A stretch of DNA of 64,000 nt from an uncultured Sphingomonadaceae bacterium (GTDB lineage: Bacteria; Pseudomonadota; Alphaproteobacteria; Sphingomonadales; Sphingomonadaceae), in NCBI GenBank assembly GCA_947504025.1, contig CANNFX010000002.1:638450-702449 (forward strand), given 5' to 3'. This document shows positions 1 to 7,211 of this stretch, piece after piece. The translations under genes and the position numbers were made by a program. The notes under the pieces were generated by a model, which worked only from the letters and a program-made list of their open reading frames with translations, searched no databases and was not told where the DNA came from. Position 1 is the stretch's first letter. Each line of letters opens with the position of its first letter.

Positions 1-1
1 A

Positions 2-652
2 GACGTGATGGGCCTGACCCCGCCAATCGACCAGTGGATGGAAGAAGAAGCGCTGGAGCCGGAAATCATCGAAGAACGTATCCGCGCCGAGGCTGATGCT
101 AAGATGGATCGCAAAATTGCTGCGACGGAAGGCGATACCTGGAAACAGGTAGAAAAGAGCGTCCTGCTCGAACGGCTCGACTTCCATTGGAAAGAGCATC
201 TCGCGACGCTCGACGCGCTGCGCCAGGTAGTATTCTTGCGTGCCTATGCGCAGAAGCAGCCGATCAACGAATATAAGCAGGAAGCGTTCGGACTGTTTGA
301 ACGGATGCTCGAAATCATCCGTGAGGATGTCAGCCGTATTCTGCTGAAGAGCGAATTGCGTATGCAGCCGCCGGTCGAAGATTTGCCGGAGCTGCCAGAC
401 TTCCTGACCGGGCACATCGATCCGCTTACCGGTATCGAAAATTCCAACGATGGTGATGGTTCGATCACGCGTGAAGCGATGTTCGGTTCACTTGCCGGTT
501 CACCGCGTGCTGCTGTCGGCCCCGGTGGTGCCGCAACAGATAATCCTTACGCTGAATTGAATATCAAACGGAACGCCCAGTGCCCTTGTGGTTCGGGTAA
601 TAAGTACAAGCATTGCCACGGGGCAATCGGCAGCAAAGCAGGCGCTGAGTAA
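2..652 (+). CDS. secA: SecA preprotein translocase ATPase, C-terminal part (5' end outside window)
   Basis: This is the C-terminal 216 residues of the SecA motor that drives unfolded preproteins through SecYEG. The reading frame is open to the left edge, so the gene begins outside the window. The visible part covers the end of the helical scaffold/wing region ([20 protein letters not shown] is typical SecA), a variable linker, and the C-terminal SEC-C zinc motif CxC-x8-CH (Cys codons at 581, 587 and 614, His at 617), which in the family binds zinc and contacts SecB and phospholipid. The gene ends just before a convergent acetyltransferase. Family assignment is very secure; nothing can be said of the ATPase motifs, which lie outside. 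Confidence 0.96.
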   Translation, partial: DVMGLTPPIDQWMEEEALEPEIIEERIRAEADAKMDRKIAATEGDTWKQVEKSVLLERLDFHWKEHLATLDALRQVVFLRAYAQKQPINEYKQEAFGLFERMLEIIREDVSRILLKSELRMQPPVEDLPELPDFLTGHIDPLTGIENSNDGDGSITREAMFGSLAGSPRAAVGPGGAATDNPYAELNIKRNAQCPCGSGNKYKHCHGAIGSKAGAE

Positions 653-673
653 TCAGCCAGTTCTCCCTCCCTT

Positions 674-1285
674 TCAGCCGTGTGGTTCGCGCCACATGGC
701 CTGGAGGGGCGGGGCGTCCGGTACTGCATAGATGAATTCGCGGTGTTTGAAGCCGAAGGATTCGTAAAACCGGACATTCGCCGGATTTGAATTTTCCAAA
801 TATGCCGGCGTTCCGTCGGCGTCTAATTTGTCGAGCATTGGCTGCATCAAGACGCGGCCCAGGCCCTTGCCGCGCGCCCTGGCCCGGACACCAATGGTAA
901 ACAGATAAGCGTGTGGTTCGGAAGGGTGATGTGCGTCCATTGCTTCGCTGGTTGCGTCAACTCTGCTCATTACCCCTTTGCTACCTGCGATCAGCAGTTT
1001 GGCTCCGAGAGCAGGCATGACATACCAAGGGATGTCTATTTTCGCGCCGGGCATAGCCCACATCGCTGCGGCACTGTCACCCAAACTGTATGAAACGCCG
1101 CGCGGGACATAGATGTGCTTGGCTAGAGTGTGGAATGCTGGAGCCATCGCCTTTGCATTGCCAAACAACCACAGGTTGAATGGATCGCCGCTAAATGCGT
1201 CAGCGGTAATGTCGCCGACATGCGCTGCCTCCTGCTTGCCAGCAATAGAAGCGCCATCCGGTAATTGCAGTCCGCTTGTGGTCAT
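674..1285 (-). CDS. GNAT family N-acetyltransferase
   Basis: A 203-residue protein with the acetyl-CoA binding signature of GNAT enzymes: RGKGLG (the R/Q-x-x-G-x-G/A loop) about two-thirds along, followed by the usual helix and a C-terminal FYESFGF segment, the conserved strand-helix seen in many GNATs. It would transfer an acetyl group from acetyl-CoA to an amine, but the substrate cannot be read from the sequence. ATG at 1285 gives a natural N-terminus. It converges on secA, with only about 20 bases between the stops, and is divergent from the TSUP permease. The N-terminal 90 residues are less typical, so substrate prediction would be guesswork. Confidence 0.85.
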   Translation of the reverse strand: MTTSGLQLPDGASIAGKQEAAHVGDITADAFSGDPFNLWLFGNAKAMAPAFHTLAKHIYVPRGVSYSLGDSAAAMWAMPGAKIDIPWYVMPALGAKLLIAGSKGVMSRVDATSEAMDAHHPSEPHAYLFTIGVRARARGKGLGRVLMQPMLDKLDADGTPAYLENSNPANVRFYESFGFKHREFIYAVPDAPPLQAMWREPHG

Positions 1286-1330
1286 GCATCATCCCTCAAA
1301 TCTGCTGACTGAGACATTGGACTAGGTAAA

Positions 1331-2113
1331 GTGGCTGGGCAACTGGCGCGGTGGTACGCGGCACGCTATCCACCCCTAGTGCCATTTCTCGTCGCCGCCT
1401 TTTTCCTGACTGCATTGCTCTATGCCTCGGTCGGCTTCGGCGGAGGGTCGACTTACAGCGCGTTGCTGGCTCTTGCAGGGCTCGACTACCGGTTGCTGCC
1501 GATACTCTCGCTGTGCTGCAACATTCTGGTTGTGGGGGGCGGAACATGGCGTTTTGCGCAGGCCGGGATCACCCCGTGGCGAAAGGCGCTCTGGGTTACT
1601 GCAATCGCGGCTCCCATGGCGCTGCTGGGCGGACTAATGCCGATCGGGCGTGAAGCATTTCTGATTGTTTTGGGCACTAGCCTTATATTTACAGGCCTGA
1701 CGCTGCTTCTTCCGCGACGACATGGAGAATCGGATCAGCCAATGGCGGTTGCACGCTACATGCCGCTAATAGCGGCCCCGTTGGGCTTTTTGGCAGGCTT
1801 GGTTGGTATCGGCGGCGGGATATTCCTTGCGCCCTTACTCTATTTTGTCCGCTGGAATTCAGCGCAGGCAATTGCCGCAACGGCCAGCCTGTTCATTCTG
1901 GTCAATTCAATGTTCGGATTGGTGGGGCAATTGATCAAACGCGGGCCTGATATGTTCGGTGCGGCGCTGTCTGGAGGATTGCCATTGCTGCTTGCTGTGG
2001 TGGTCGGCGGACAGATCGGCAGTTTGTTGGCCGTTCGGTTCCTGCCGCAAAACCTGATCCGCTGGCTAACAGCCGCGCTCACCATTTGGGTGGGCGTGCG
2101 GCTTTTGCTCTAA
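1331..2113 (+). CDS. TSUP (TauE/SafE) family inner-membrane permease
   Basis: A 260-residue, strongly hydrophobic protein with the two-fold repeat of the TauE/SafE family: GFGGGSTY near residue 40 and GIGGGIFLAPLL near residue 165 are the paired glycine motifs, each followed by a conserved long helix. About eight membrane segments are apparent. Family members export sulfite, sulfoacetate or related small anions, or take part in sulfur metabolism; which applies here is unknown. The start is a GTG at 1331 with a weak ribosome binding site; no in-frame ATG lies upstream. It is the last chromosomal gene before the tRNA-Asn element, whose left repeat begins 15 bases after its stop. Confidence 0.85.
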   Translation: MAGQLARWYAARYPPLVPFLVAAFFLTALLYASVGFGGGSTYSALLALAGLDYRLLPILSLCCNILVVGGGTWRFAQAGITPWRKALWVTAIAAPMALLGGLMPIGREAFLIVLGTSLIFTGLTLLLPRRHGESDQPMAVARYMPLIAAPLGFLAGLVGIGGGIFLAPLLYFVRWNSAQAIAATASLFILVNSMFGLVGQLIKRGPDMFGAALSGGLPLLLAVVVGGQIGSLLAVRFLPQNLIRWLTAALTIWVGVRLLL

Positions 2114-2127
2114 GACAAGAAAAAGGC

Positions 2128-2144
2128 TGGCTCCCCGAGTTGGA
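2128..2144. repeat. Left attachment repeat (copy of tRNA-Asn 3' end)
   Basis: The 17 bases TGGCTCCCCGAGTTGGA are identical to the last 17 bases of tRNA-Asn read on this strand at 7877-7893. Identity stops at 2145, so this copy is only the end of the tRNA gene and cannot encode one. It lies 15 bases after the TSUP permease stop and about 150 bases before the integrase. Confidence 0.88.
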
Positions 2145-2197
2145 ATATAACCCGTTTTCGTTGGCTCTCGCGGGCGTTCATAGAAAGCAATAAAAAC

Positions 2198-2220
2198 AAG
2201 AGAAAAGGGCGCGTTCTCTT
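2198..2220. repeat. Inverted repeat near the left end of the element
   Basis: AAGAGAA and TTCTCTT form a perfect 7-bp stem around a 9-base spacer, between the left attachment repeat and the integrase promoter. It could be a binding site for integrase or excisionase, or a weak read-through terminator; there is no T tract after it. The symmetry is seen; any role is a guess. Confidence 0.4.
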
Positions 2221-2232
2221 CGCAGTCTTTCG

Positions 2233-2261
2233 TTGACCTTCGCCTGTTGCCGCGATAATTT
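2233..2261 (+). promoter_or_regulatory. Putative integrase promoter
   Basis: TTGACC, a 17-base spacer and TAATTT make a good sigma-70 type promoter. Its predicted transcription start is about 24 bases before the integrase ATG, so the integrase would have a short leader and could be expressed from the integrated state. Confidence 0.55.
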
Positions 2262-2291
2262 GTGGTAACGAATGAGGGAGCGAATTAACGA

Positions 2292-3479
2292 ATGCCTAAG
2301 TTGACAGCGAAAAGCGTGGCGAGCGCAGGGGCCGGAAGGCACGGCGATGGAGAGGGGCTCTACTTGCTTGTCTCGAAAACCGGTTCGAAGTCATGGCTTC
2401 TGCGCTGCATGGTCAATGGTAAGCGCAAAGACATTGGCCTAGGCTCGGCTTCAATGTTCACGCTTGCCGAGTCGCGCGATAAGGCGCGCGAGCTGCGCAA
2501 GGTCGCAAAGCAGGGTGGTGATCCCATTGCGCATCGCGACAAAGGCAAGAAGGCAATTCCTACCTTCCAAGAGGCCGCGATTGAGTGCCATGCAGCGAAG
2601 GCTAGCGGTTGGTCGTCCAAGTCGGCTGCGGCGTTTCTCTCTTCTCTTGAGTTGCACGTTTATCCAGCGCTTGGCCCCAAGCGGGTGGATAGTATTGACG
2701 CTCAAGACGTTGCTGGCGTGCTGGCAAAGACTTGGGCCGAGAAGCCAAGCGTAGGCGTGAAGCTACGGCACCGCATCGGCCTTGTGCTCGACTATTCAAA
2801 AGCGAAGCGTTGGCGGTCCGAGCCTTCACCGCGCGAGAGCTTGCGCGCATTGCTCCCGAAGCGAACCAAAGAAGGCTCTTTTGCATCCATGCCTTATAGC
2901 AAGGCTCCTGCCTATGTTGCCTCCCTAAAACAGGCCGATCAAACAATGGGGCGCATGGCCTTGCTTTTTACAATATTTACGGCGGCGCGCAGCGGGGAGG
3001 TGCGCAAGGCGCGCTGGTCGCATATTGATCGAGGCGCAAAGCTATGGCGCAGACCAGCCGAGCTTATGCGTAAGACAGGCAGAAGCCATGTAGTGACGCT
3101 GAGCAAACAAGCGCTTGCAATTCTAGACCAGGTCGAGGCTGCAAGAACAAATAATGACGATTGCCTGATTTTCCCTAGCACAACAGGTCGAAGTCTATCA
3201 GACATGACTTTATCAAAGATTGTGCGCCCTACTGGTTTTACCGTTCACGGTTTCCGCTCCACCTTCAAAACGTGGGCCGTTGAAAGCCTGCCAAGCATCC
3301 CTGAGGCGGTTTCAGAAGCCGCTCTAGCGCATTTGATCCCTGACAAGGTCGAACGGGCCTATAACAAGGCAAATTTCCTCGATATGCGCCGCACCCTTTT
3401 GGATGCTTGGGGACGATACGCATCAGGCGAGAGCGCAGAAGTGATCGACTTTCCAATGGGTGAAAAGACGAGCGCATGA
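2292..3479 (+). CDS. P4-type tyrosine integrase
   Basis: A 395-residue site-specific recombinase that would integrate and excise the element at the tRNA-Asn 3' end. Residues 1-85 are the arm-binding domain of P4-like integrases (DUF4102 type; the DGEGLYLLV segment). A core-binding helical domain follows, and the catalytic domain starts near 200. The full catalytic set is visible: Arg233 (AARSGEVRKARW), His319 and Arg322 (HGFRSTF), His347 and the nucleophile Tyr357 (ERAYNKA). The gene looks intact. It sits at the end of the element away from the intact tRNA, which is less usual for islands of this class. A GAGGGAG ribosome site lies rather far (about 13 bases) from the ATG at 2292. Confidence 0.95.
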   Translation: MPKLTAKSVASAGAGRHGDGEGLYLLVSKTGSKSWLLRCMVNGKRKDIGLGSASMFTLAESRDKARELRKVAKQGGDPIAHRDKGKKAIPTFQEAAIECHAAKASGWSSKSAAAFLSSLELHVYPALGPKRVDSIDAQDVAGVLAKTWAEKPSVGVKLRHRIGLVLDYSKAKRWRSEPSPRESLRALLPKRTKEGSFASMPYSKAPAYVASLKQADQTMGRMALLFTIFTAARSGEVRKARWSHIDRGAKLWRRPAELMRKTGRSHVVTLSKQALAILDQVEAARTNNDDCLIFPSTTGRSLSDMTLSKIVRPTGFTVHGFRSTFKTWAVESLPSIPEAVSEAALAHLIPDKVERAYNKANFLDMRRTLLDAWGRYASGESAEVIDFPMGEKTSA

Positions 3480-3550
3480 AATTCCAATCGGCCAACAAGG
3501 GTTGCACCTCTCGGCTGACCTAATCACCAACTGGCAAAGGAGGTCAATCA

Positions 3551-3928
3551 ATGACTGAGAAAGATTTAGGCGCAGCCTTGCCACTGCACAAAAACGCAGC
3601 GCCTCCTGCCGCAAATGTCATTCCCTTTGCCTTGTCAGATCGCGCGATATTCACTGTCGAAAGCGAGCGGGTTTTGGTGAATGTGCGCCACCGAACCCGA
3701 TGGTATTGCGTTCGCCTTAAGCGAAGTGAGCAACCGCGTCGCCACTTGTGCAGTTCTCGCTCTGATGCAATCGCGATTGCCGCAATGTTGACTGATGGCG
3801 AGGTCAAGCGACTTGCTGCCGAACGCGATCCAGCTTTCCAGCAGTTTTGCGCGTGGTATTTGCAGCAGTCCCAAGAACGCCAAGAGCAAATTAAGCAAAA
3901 AAGGTATGGCTTTACGGCTGGTCCGTGA
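3551..3928 (+). CDS. Hypothetical protein of the tRNA-Asn element (125 aa)
   Basis: Not recognised. It has a near-perfect ribosome binding site (AAAGGAGGT at 3536-3544, seven bases before the ATG), so translation is well supported. The protein is basic, with a strand-like middle (RAIFTVESERVLVNVRHRTRWYCV is one hydrophobic-basic stretch, split here by function unknown) and a C-terminal amphipathic helix rich in Gln, Glu and Lys. No membrane segment or signal peptide. It lies 71 bases after the integrase and may be co-transcribed with it. Possible roles include regulation or phage interference, but nothing in the sequence decides this. Confidence 0.6.
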   Translation: MTEKDLGAALPLHKNAAPPAANVIPFALSDRAIFTVESERVLVNVRHRTRWYCVRLKRSEQPRRHLCSSRSDAIAIAAMLTDGEVKRLAAERDPAFQQFCAWYLQQSQERQEQIKQKRYGFTAGP

Positions 3929-4036
3929 TTTAGACGCTCTTAGATAGGGAGGGCAATCGAGACGGACGCGGATAGGCGGGCAAGCCGACAAACGCGCATC
4001 CTACGTGTTTCCTCGCCCAAACTTTTGGAGCCGCTG

Positions 4037-4525
4037 ATGGGAGGCAGAACTTTGAGCATGGAAGCTAGTAGTGATCTAGAGGTGGAAGCGATACTGGCAA
4101 TGCAAGGCAAATACCGCCCTGGTCAGGCCGCAACAGTGATTGCGGACTTTCTGCGATCCGATGAGCCAATAAGCAGAAGCTTTCGAGACCGGCTGGTGCT
4201 TTTGCTTGAGCCAATGAACCTAACTGATCCTCGACTGGAATTGCATGGCTTAGAGGAAGGCGTTCGCATTCAGAAGCTAATGACAAAATGCGACAATTTG
4301 AAGCTTGGCAATAAGGTGCTGGTGTTAATTGATGAGGGCCTTGGATCGAGCGATGCGCAGCGGAAGGTTGCAGAAGATGAAACTGCGGCGTTCAATACTG
4401 TGCGAACCGCGCACAGCTATGCCAAAAAGTTCCGCGCGCATTGCGATGCTTTCAAGGGTAATCAGGATAGCAAAAACCTTAGCTATCATAGTTGGCGGTT
4501 GAAGTTCTTTCACGATGATCTTTAG
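4037..4525 (+). CDS. Hypothetical protein of the tRNA-Asn element (162 aa)
   Basis: Not recognised. The ATG at 4037 is preferred because GGAG lies six bases upstream; a TTG at 4025 and an ATG at 4058 are alternatives. The protein is soluble, mixed alpha-helical by composition, with a charged middle and a basic, aromatic C-terminus (YHSWRLKFFHDDL). About 100 bases separate it from the preceding gene and about 100 from the AlpA-like gene, so it may be transcribed separately from the replication operon. No family motif visible. Confidence 0.55.
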   Translation: MGGRTLSMEASSDLEVEAILAMQGKYRPGQAATVIADFLRSDEPISRSFRDRLVLLLEPMNLTDPRLELHGLEEGVRIQKLMTKCDNLKLGNKVLVLIDEGLGSSDAQRKVAEDETAAFNTVRTAHSYAKKFRAHCDAFKGNQDSKNLSYHSWRLKFFHDDL

Positions 4526-4626
4526 GCTGGCCCAGATGATAATTCTCTCCGAGTCTTTTATCACCTTTTCCTAAAACAATGCCTTAATTGGTTCGCTCGT
4601 GTTCATACAACAACAGGAGCGAATGC

Positions 4627-4827
4627 ATGGTAATTCACCAAAATCCTTTCCCCAATGGCGAGGCAATCGCATACTCCCCACGCGATGCTGCGCGCGTCTC
4701 GGGGCTCGGAGTTACGACAATCTATAAGCTAATAAATGAGGGGAAGCTTGAACGTCGGAAAGTGGGCACGCGATCTCTGATACCCGCAATTTCACTTAGA
4801 CGACTCATCGAAGGGGAGGCGGCATGA
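4627..4827 (+). CDS. AlpA/excisionase-like helix-turn-helix regulator
   Basis: A 66-residue MerR-superfamily DNA-binding protein of the type found as excisionase or AlpA activator in prophages and satellites. The central segment (SPRDAARVSGLGVTTIYKL, then NEGKLERRKVGTRSLI) shows the helix-turn-helix followed by the wing. AlpA proteins switch on excision and satellite genes in response to a helper phage; Xis proteins direct excision. The start is ATG 4627 with CAGGAGC upstream; a longer frame from 4588 has no ribosome site. Its stop overlaps the start of the next gene by four bases (ATGA), the first link of a coupled four-gene operon ending in the Rep gene. Confidence 0.8.
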   Translation: MVIHQNPFPNGEAIAYSPRDAARVSGLGVTTIYKLINEGKLERRKVGTRSLIPAISLRRLIEGEAA

Positions 4828-5111
4828 CAGACGCTCCCCCCGAGATGCAAAACCCCGCCAATCCGGGCGGGGCTTCGCGCAATCAACTTGGCGGCTGCTT
4901 GCGTAACAACGATAGGGACAAGGCGGTAGAGACGCAACAGCTGCAGCAAGTCGCTCTCGCAATCCTTACAAGTGGGATTCAATGCACTCGCAAGGCGGGG
5001 AGCTTTCTCGGCCAGTGTATTGCCGATCCTAAGCCCCTCACTTTGAAGCAAGCCGAATGGTTCACCCAACTTGCTGAGAAGGCGGGCGTTGATTGGGAGA
5101 TTTTCCGATGA
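4824..5111 (+). CDS. Hypothetical protein in the replication operon (95 aa)
   Basis: Not recognised. Starts inside the stop of the AlpA-like gene (ATGA) and its own stop overlaps the next gene the same way, so translation is coupled. The C-terminal half (TLKQAEWFTQLAEKAGVDW) has the look of a short helical module often found in small phage proteins that accompany replication genes, with PKPLTLKQAEWF reminiscent of a host-takeover or Rep-accessory motif, but this is only impression. No cysteine cluster or membrane segment that suggests a function. Confidence 0.6.
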   Translation: MTDAPPEMQNPANPGGASRNQLGGCLRNNDRDKAVETQQLQQVALAILTSGIQCTRKAGSFLGQCIADPKPLTLKQAEWFTQLAEKAGVDWEIFR

Positions 5112-5491
5112 GCGACCATGACGAGACATACGACGCACCAAAATACAGCAATGGCACTGCTGCTGGCCACAAGGGGCATAGTCGCGAAGCGCGCGAGAAC
5201 AGCCGCTGCGCGGCAGAAAAAGTATCTAAGTCTCTTGGGCCGCGTCATCGCCAGATGATTGCAGCATGGACCCCCTATGGCGCATCTGGCGCAATTCCTG
5301 AGCAAATCGCGGATGACGAAGGCCTGCCGATTCACATCGTTCGTCCTCGCGCAGGAGAGCTTGTGCGGAGCGGGCAACTGTTCGAGCTGGGCAAGCGCCC
5401 CGGCCTAATGGGAAGCAAGGTCATGGCCTATTCGACAGTCAAGCCGAACGGTAGGGGCGGCGGTCCGTTTGGCACAGGGCTGAGCAGATAA
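5108..5491 (+). CDS. Small winged-helix DNA-binding protein
   Basis: A 127-residue protein. The start at ATG 5108 overlaps the previous stop (ATGA); a longer frame from 5093 is less likely. The stretch from about residue 45 to 110 reads as a winged helix: IPEQIADDEGLPIHIVRPR is the helix-turn-helix with its basic recognition helix, followed by GELVRSGQLFELGKR and a Gly-rich wing ending in KVMAYSTV. Similar domains occur in phage and mobile-element proteins that sit beside replication genes. It may regulate the operon or help load the initiator. Its stop overlaps the Rep start (TAATG). Confidence 0.6.
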   Translation: MSDHDETYDAPKYSNGTAAGHKGHSREARENSRCAAEKVSKSLGPRHRQMIAAWTPYGASGAIPEQIADDEGLPIHIVRPRAGELVRSGQLFELGKRPGLMGSKVMAYSTVKPNGRGGGPFGTGLSR

Positions 5492-6285
5492 TGCCCCTTG
5501 CCGTCACGCAAGACGCCGACGCGAGCTTTTATAATTGCGGACACTTTGAAACTTCATCGAATCCGCAAAATGGTGAAGTTTCAAACACAGGTCTACCCAA
5601 TCAAAGCCTTGTAGAAAAAGCCTTTGGGCAGTCTGGCACAAAAGGTGCATTAGATATATCTAGTTTAAGTGTGCCAGCGGAATCCGTTCAAGCCCCTGTA
5701 AGGGGCGGGGCGCGCAATTGGGCGGGCAGGCCCAGTCATGGCCTGAAGGCAGCGCAAATAGTCAATCTCAGGGCCGCTAGAGCCCATGCTAAGGACTTGG
5801 GGCTTGCGCTTAACCGCATGGTCACGATCCACTGGAAACTGGCTGGCGTGACGCTTGATGGCATGGCCAAGGCAACAGGGGCATTTATCGACAAGCTTAC
5901 CAAATGGCTTGCTCGGCGAGGGCATAAGACCGCGTGGCTTTGGGTGCATGAAAATGTGGGCGACAAGTGTTGGCACTGTCACATCCTGATCCACATCCCG
6001 GCCGACCTAGTGCGAGACCTTCCAAATGCACAAAGGCGTTGGCTTCGGCAAATCACTGCAAAACCATACTCGAAAGGCACAATTTTTAGCAGGCCAATTG
6101 GTTTTCTGTTGGGTTTAGAAGAGAGCAACCCCGAGTTGTATATAGCGAACTGCGAAGTTGCGCTTGCCTACGTGATGAAAGGATCGGCCATTCACCAGGG
6201 TGATAGCGGACAAGGCCTGATCTTAGGGCGACGGTGCAGCACTTCGCAGAACATCGGCGCGAAGGCGCGAGGGGCTGGTGGATGA
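5491..6285 (+). CDS. Putative HUH-type replication initiator (Rep) or nickase
   Basis: A 264-residue protein, translationally coupled to the winged-helix gene (TAATG). The key region is WHCHILIHIP, where His162-x-His164 would be the metal-binding HUH motif, preceded by the strand WLWVHENVGDKC. Downstream, AYVMKG (Tyr227-x-x-Lys230) matches motif III (YxxK) of single-tyrosine HUH endonucleases, which nick one strand and stay attached to its 5' end to start rolling-circle replication. Residues 1-85 are low-complexity and are encoded by DNA rich in inverted repeats. A relaxase is possible but no coupling or transfer genes are present. Motifs are seen; the activity is inferred. Confidence 0.55.
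   Translation: MPLAVTQDADASFYNCGHFETSSNPQNGEVSNTGLPNQSLVEKAFGQSGTKGALDISSLSVPAESVQAPVRGGARNWAGRPSHGLKAAQIVNLRAARAHAKDLGLALNRMVTIHWKLAGVTLDGMAKATGAFIDKLTKWLARRGHKTAWLWVHENVGDKCWHCHILIHIPADLVRDLPNAQRRWLRQITAKPYSKGTIFSRPIGFLLGLEESNPELYIANCEVALAYVMKGSAIHQGDSGQGLILGRRCSTSQNIGAKARGAGG
5545..5706. other. Cluster of inverted repeats inside the rep gene, candidate replication origin
   Basis: Four symmetric elements occur within about 160 bases of the rep 5' coding region: TTTGAAACTTCA (5545-5556) with its exact complement at 5574-5585, a 12-bp stem with a 17-base loop; CTGGCACA (5633-5640) with TGTGCCAG (5670-5677); between these the perfect palindrome TAGATATATCTA (5651-5662); and GCCCCT-GTA-AGGGGC (5692-5706). 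The area is AT-richer than its surroundings and encodes the low-complexity N-terminus of Rep. Rolling-circle origins are commonly such hairpins and sometimes lie within rep. The repeats are seen; the origin role is inferred. Confidence 0.5.
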
Positions 6286-6397
6286 CTGGGAAGGGTCAGA
6301 CCGTAAACCCGTCTATGGATTGCAGGGGTGCGGGAATGTTCCGCGTAACCAATTGAATCTATTGTGGGGTGACTTGTGAGGGAGTTGGCAAGTAAAT

Positions 6398-6422
6398 GGG
6401 CGGGGCTCTTGAGCCCCCGCCC
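6398..6422 (+). terminator. Strong GC-rich hairpin after rep
   Basis: GGGCGGGGCTC pairs with GAGCCCCCGCCC with a single bulged base and a tiny loop. It lies about 110 bases after the rep stop and before the next gene's ribosome site. No T tract follows, so it may be a Rho-assisted or pausing terminator, or an RNA-stabilising hairpin, rather than a classic intrinsic terminator. Confidence 0.45.
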
Positions 6423-6455
6423 AATCATATATCGCTGAGTCAAGGAGGGTTGAAA

Positions 6456-6866
6456 ATGAACGACTACATCCCAGCATTTTTGGCAGTGATTGGACTGCTC
6501 TTGTTTTTCTCCATTCCCGCCTATTTAGAGTTTGGCGAGCATGATTTGACTGAGCCGAGCGAGCACCTTCATGTTTCAGAATTGGCGAGCCGAATGAGCC
6601 TTTCAGGTTCGGGAGCGTGGGAGGTGACGATCCTGAGGCGAAGCGGCTATGTCCACGACGCTTGGGAATATCATGGTACAGCCATAGGGGCATTGCAGAC
6701 CGCCCAGCAAAAGCTTCGACAAGCAAGCTTAGAAATGCATTGCGTTCGCGCCAATTCCGCCGAGAAGTTTGAGGCCATAGCTGCTTACGAATCCGCTGGC
6801 GCGCGACGCACCGGGAAGTACATTGGCGGCTTTGTCATCACCCCGTTGCAAAGTAGTGACGGTTAG
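6456..6866 (+). CDS. Membrane-anchored hypothetical protein of the tRNA-Asn element (136 aa)
   Basis: Not recognised. Start ATG 6456 is set by an excellent ribosome site, AAGGAGGG at 6442-6449; an upstream in-frame ATG at 6396 lies in the hairpin and lacks one. One N-terminal membrane segment (residues 5-22, IPAFLAVIGLLLFFSIPAYL) is followed by a soluble domain of about 110 residues with alternating strand and helix (WEVTILRRSGYVHDAW). Small membrane-anchored proteins in prophages and satellites often act in superinfection exclusion or phage interference; that is context only. Confidence 0.6.
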   Translation: MNDYIPAFLAVIGLLLFFSIPAYLEFGEHDLTEPSEHLHVSELASRMSLSGSGAWEVTILRRSGYVHDAWEYHGTAIGALQTAQQKLRQASLEMHCVRANSAEKFEAIAAYESAGARRTGKYIGGFVITPLQSSDG

Positions 6867-6924
6867 CGTCTCGAAGTGCTTTGCGTTGGCCAACAAGTAG
6901 AAAGAGAATGCCTAACCTCGCGCT

Positions 6925-7155
6925 ATGTCTGGCATGCCAATTGATCGACGAAAGAGGAATGACCCAACGCCGCCGCCGATTGACTTTGCAGAGGTCTATA
7001 TCAAAGAGGGCGTGAAGGGCGTGGAATGCTATTTCCGCGCGAGCACCTATGAGTTTGCGCTGTGGTTCAACTGGCCGGGATTCGAGCATCTGGAGGAACG
7101 CAGAATTGCTTACCTCAAGCCATTGTTGGATGCCGCAGAGTCGGAAAGTCCGTAG
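6925..7155 (+). CDS. Small hypothetical protein of the tRNA-Asn element (76 aa)
   Basis: Not recognised. ATG at 6925 without a strong ribosome site. The protein has a basic, proline-rich N-terminus and a compact aromatic core (GVECYFRASTYEFALWFNW) then an acidic C-terminus. Composition and codon use look like a real gene, but no family can be named. It lies between the membrane-anchored protein and the TerS-like gene, both on the same strand. Confidence 0.45.
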   Translation: MSGMPIDRRKRNDPTPPPIDFAEVYIKEGVKGVECYFRASTYEFALWFNWPGFEHLEERRIAYLKPLLDAAESESP

Positions 7156-7211
7156 AGGGTGAGGGTGACTTCGGGGCACGCGTTGGCCGTCTAAATTTAG
7201 AGGATCGATAG

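Noticed and set aside
5491..6285. Calling the HUH-like protein a conjugative relaxase
   Set aside because: No coupling protein, mating genes or typical relaxase length; position with AlpA and TerS fits a replication role better.
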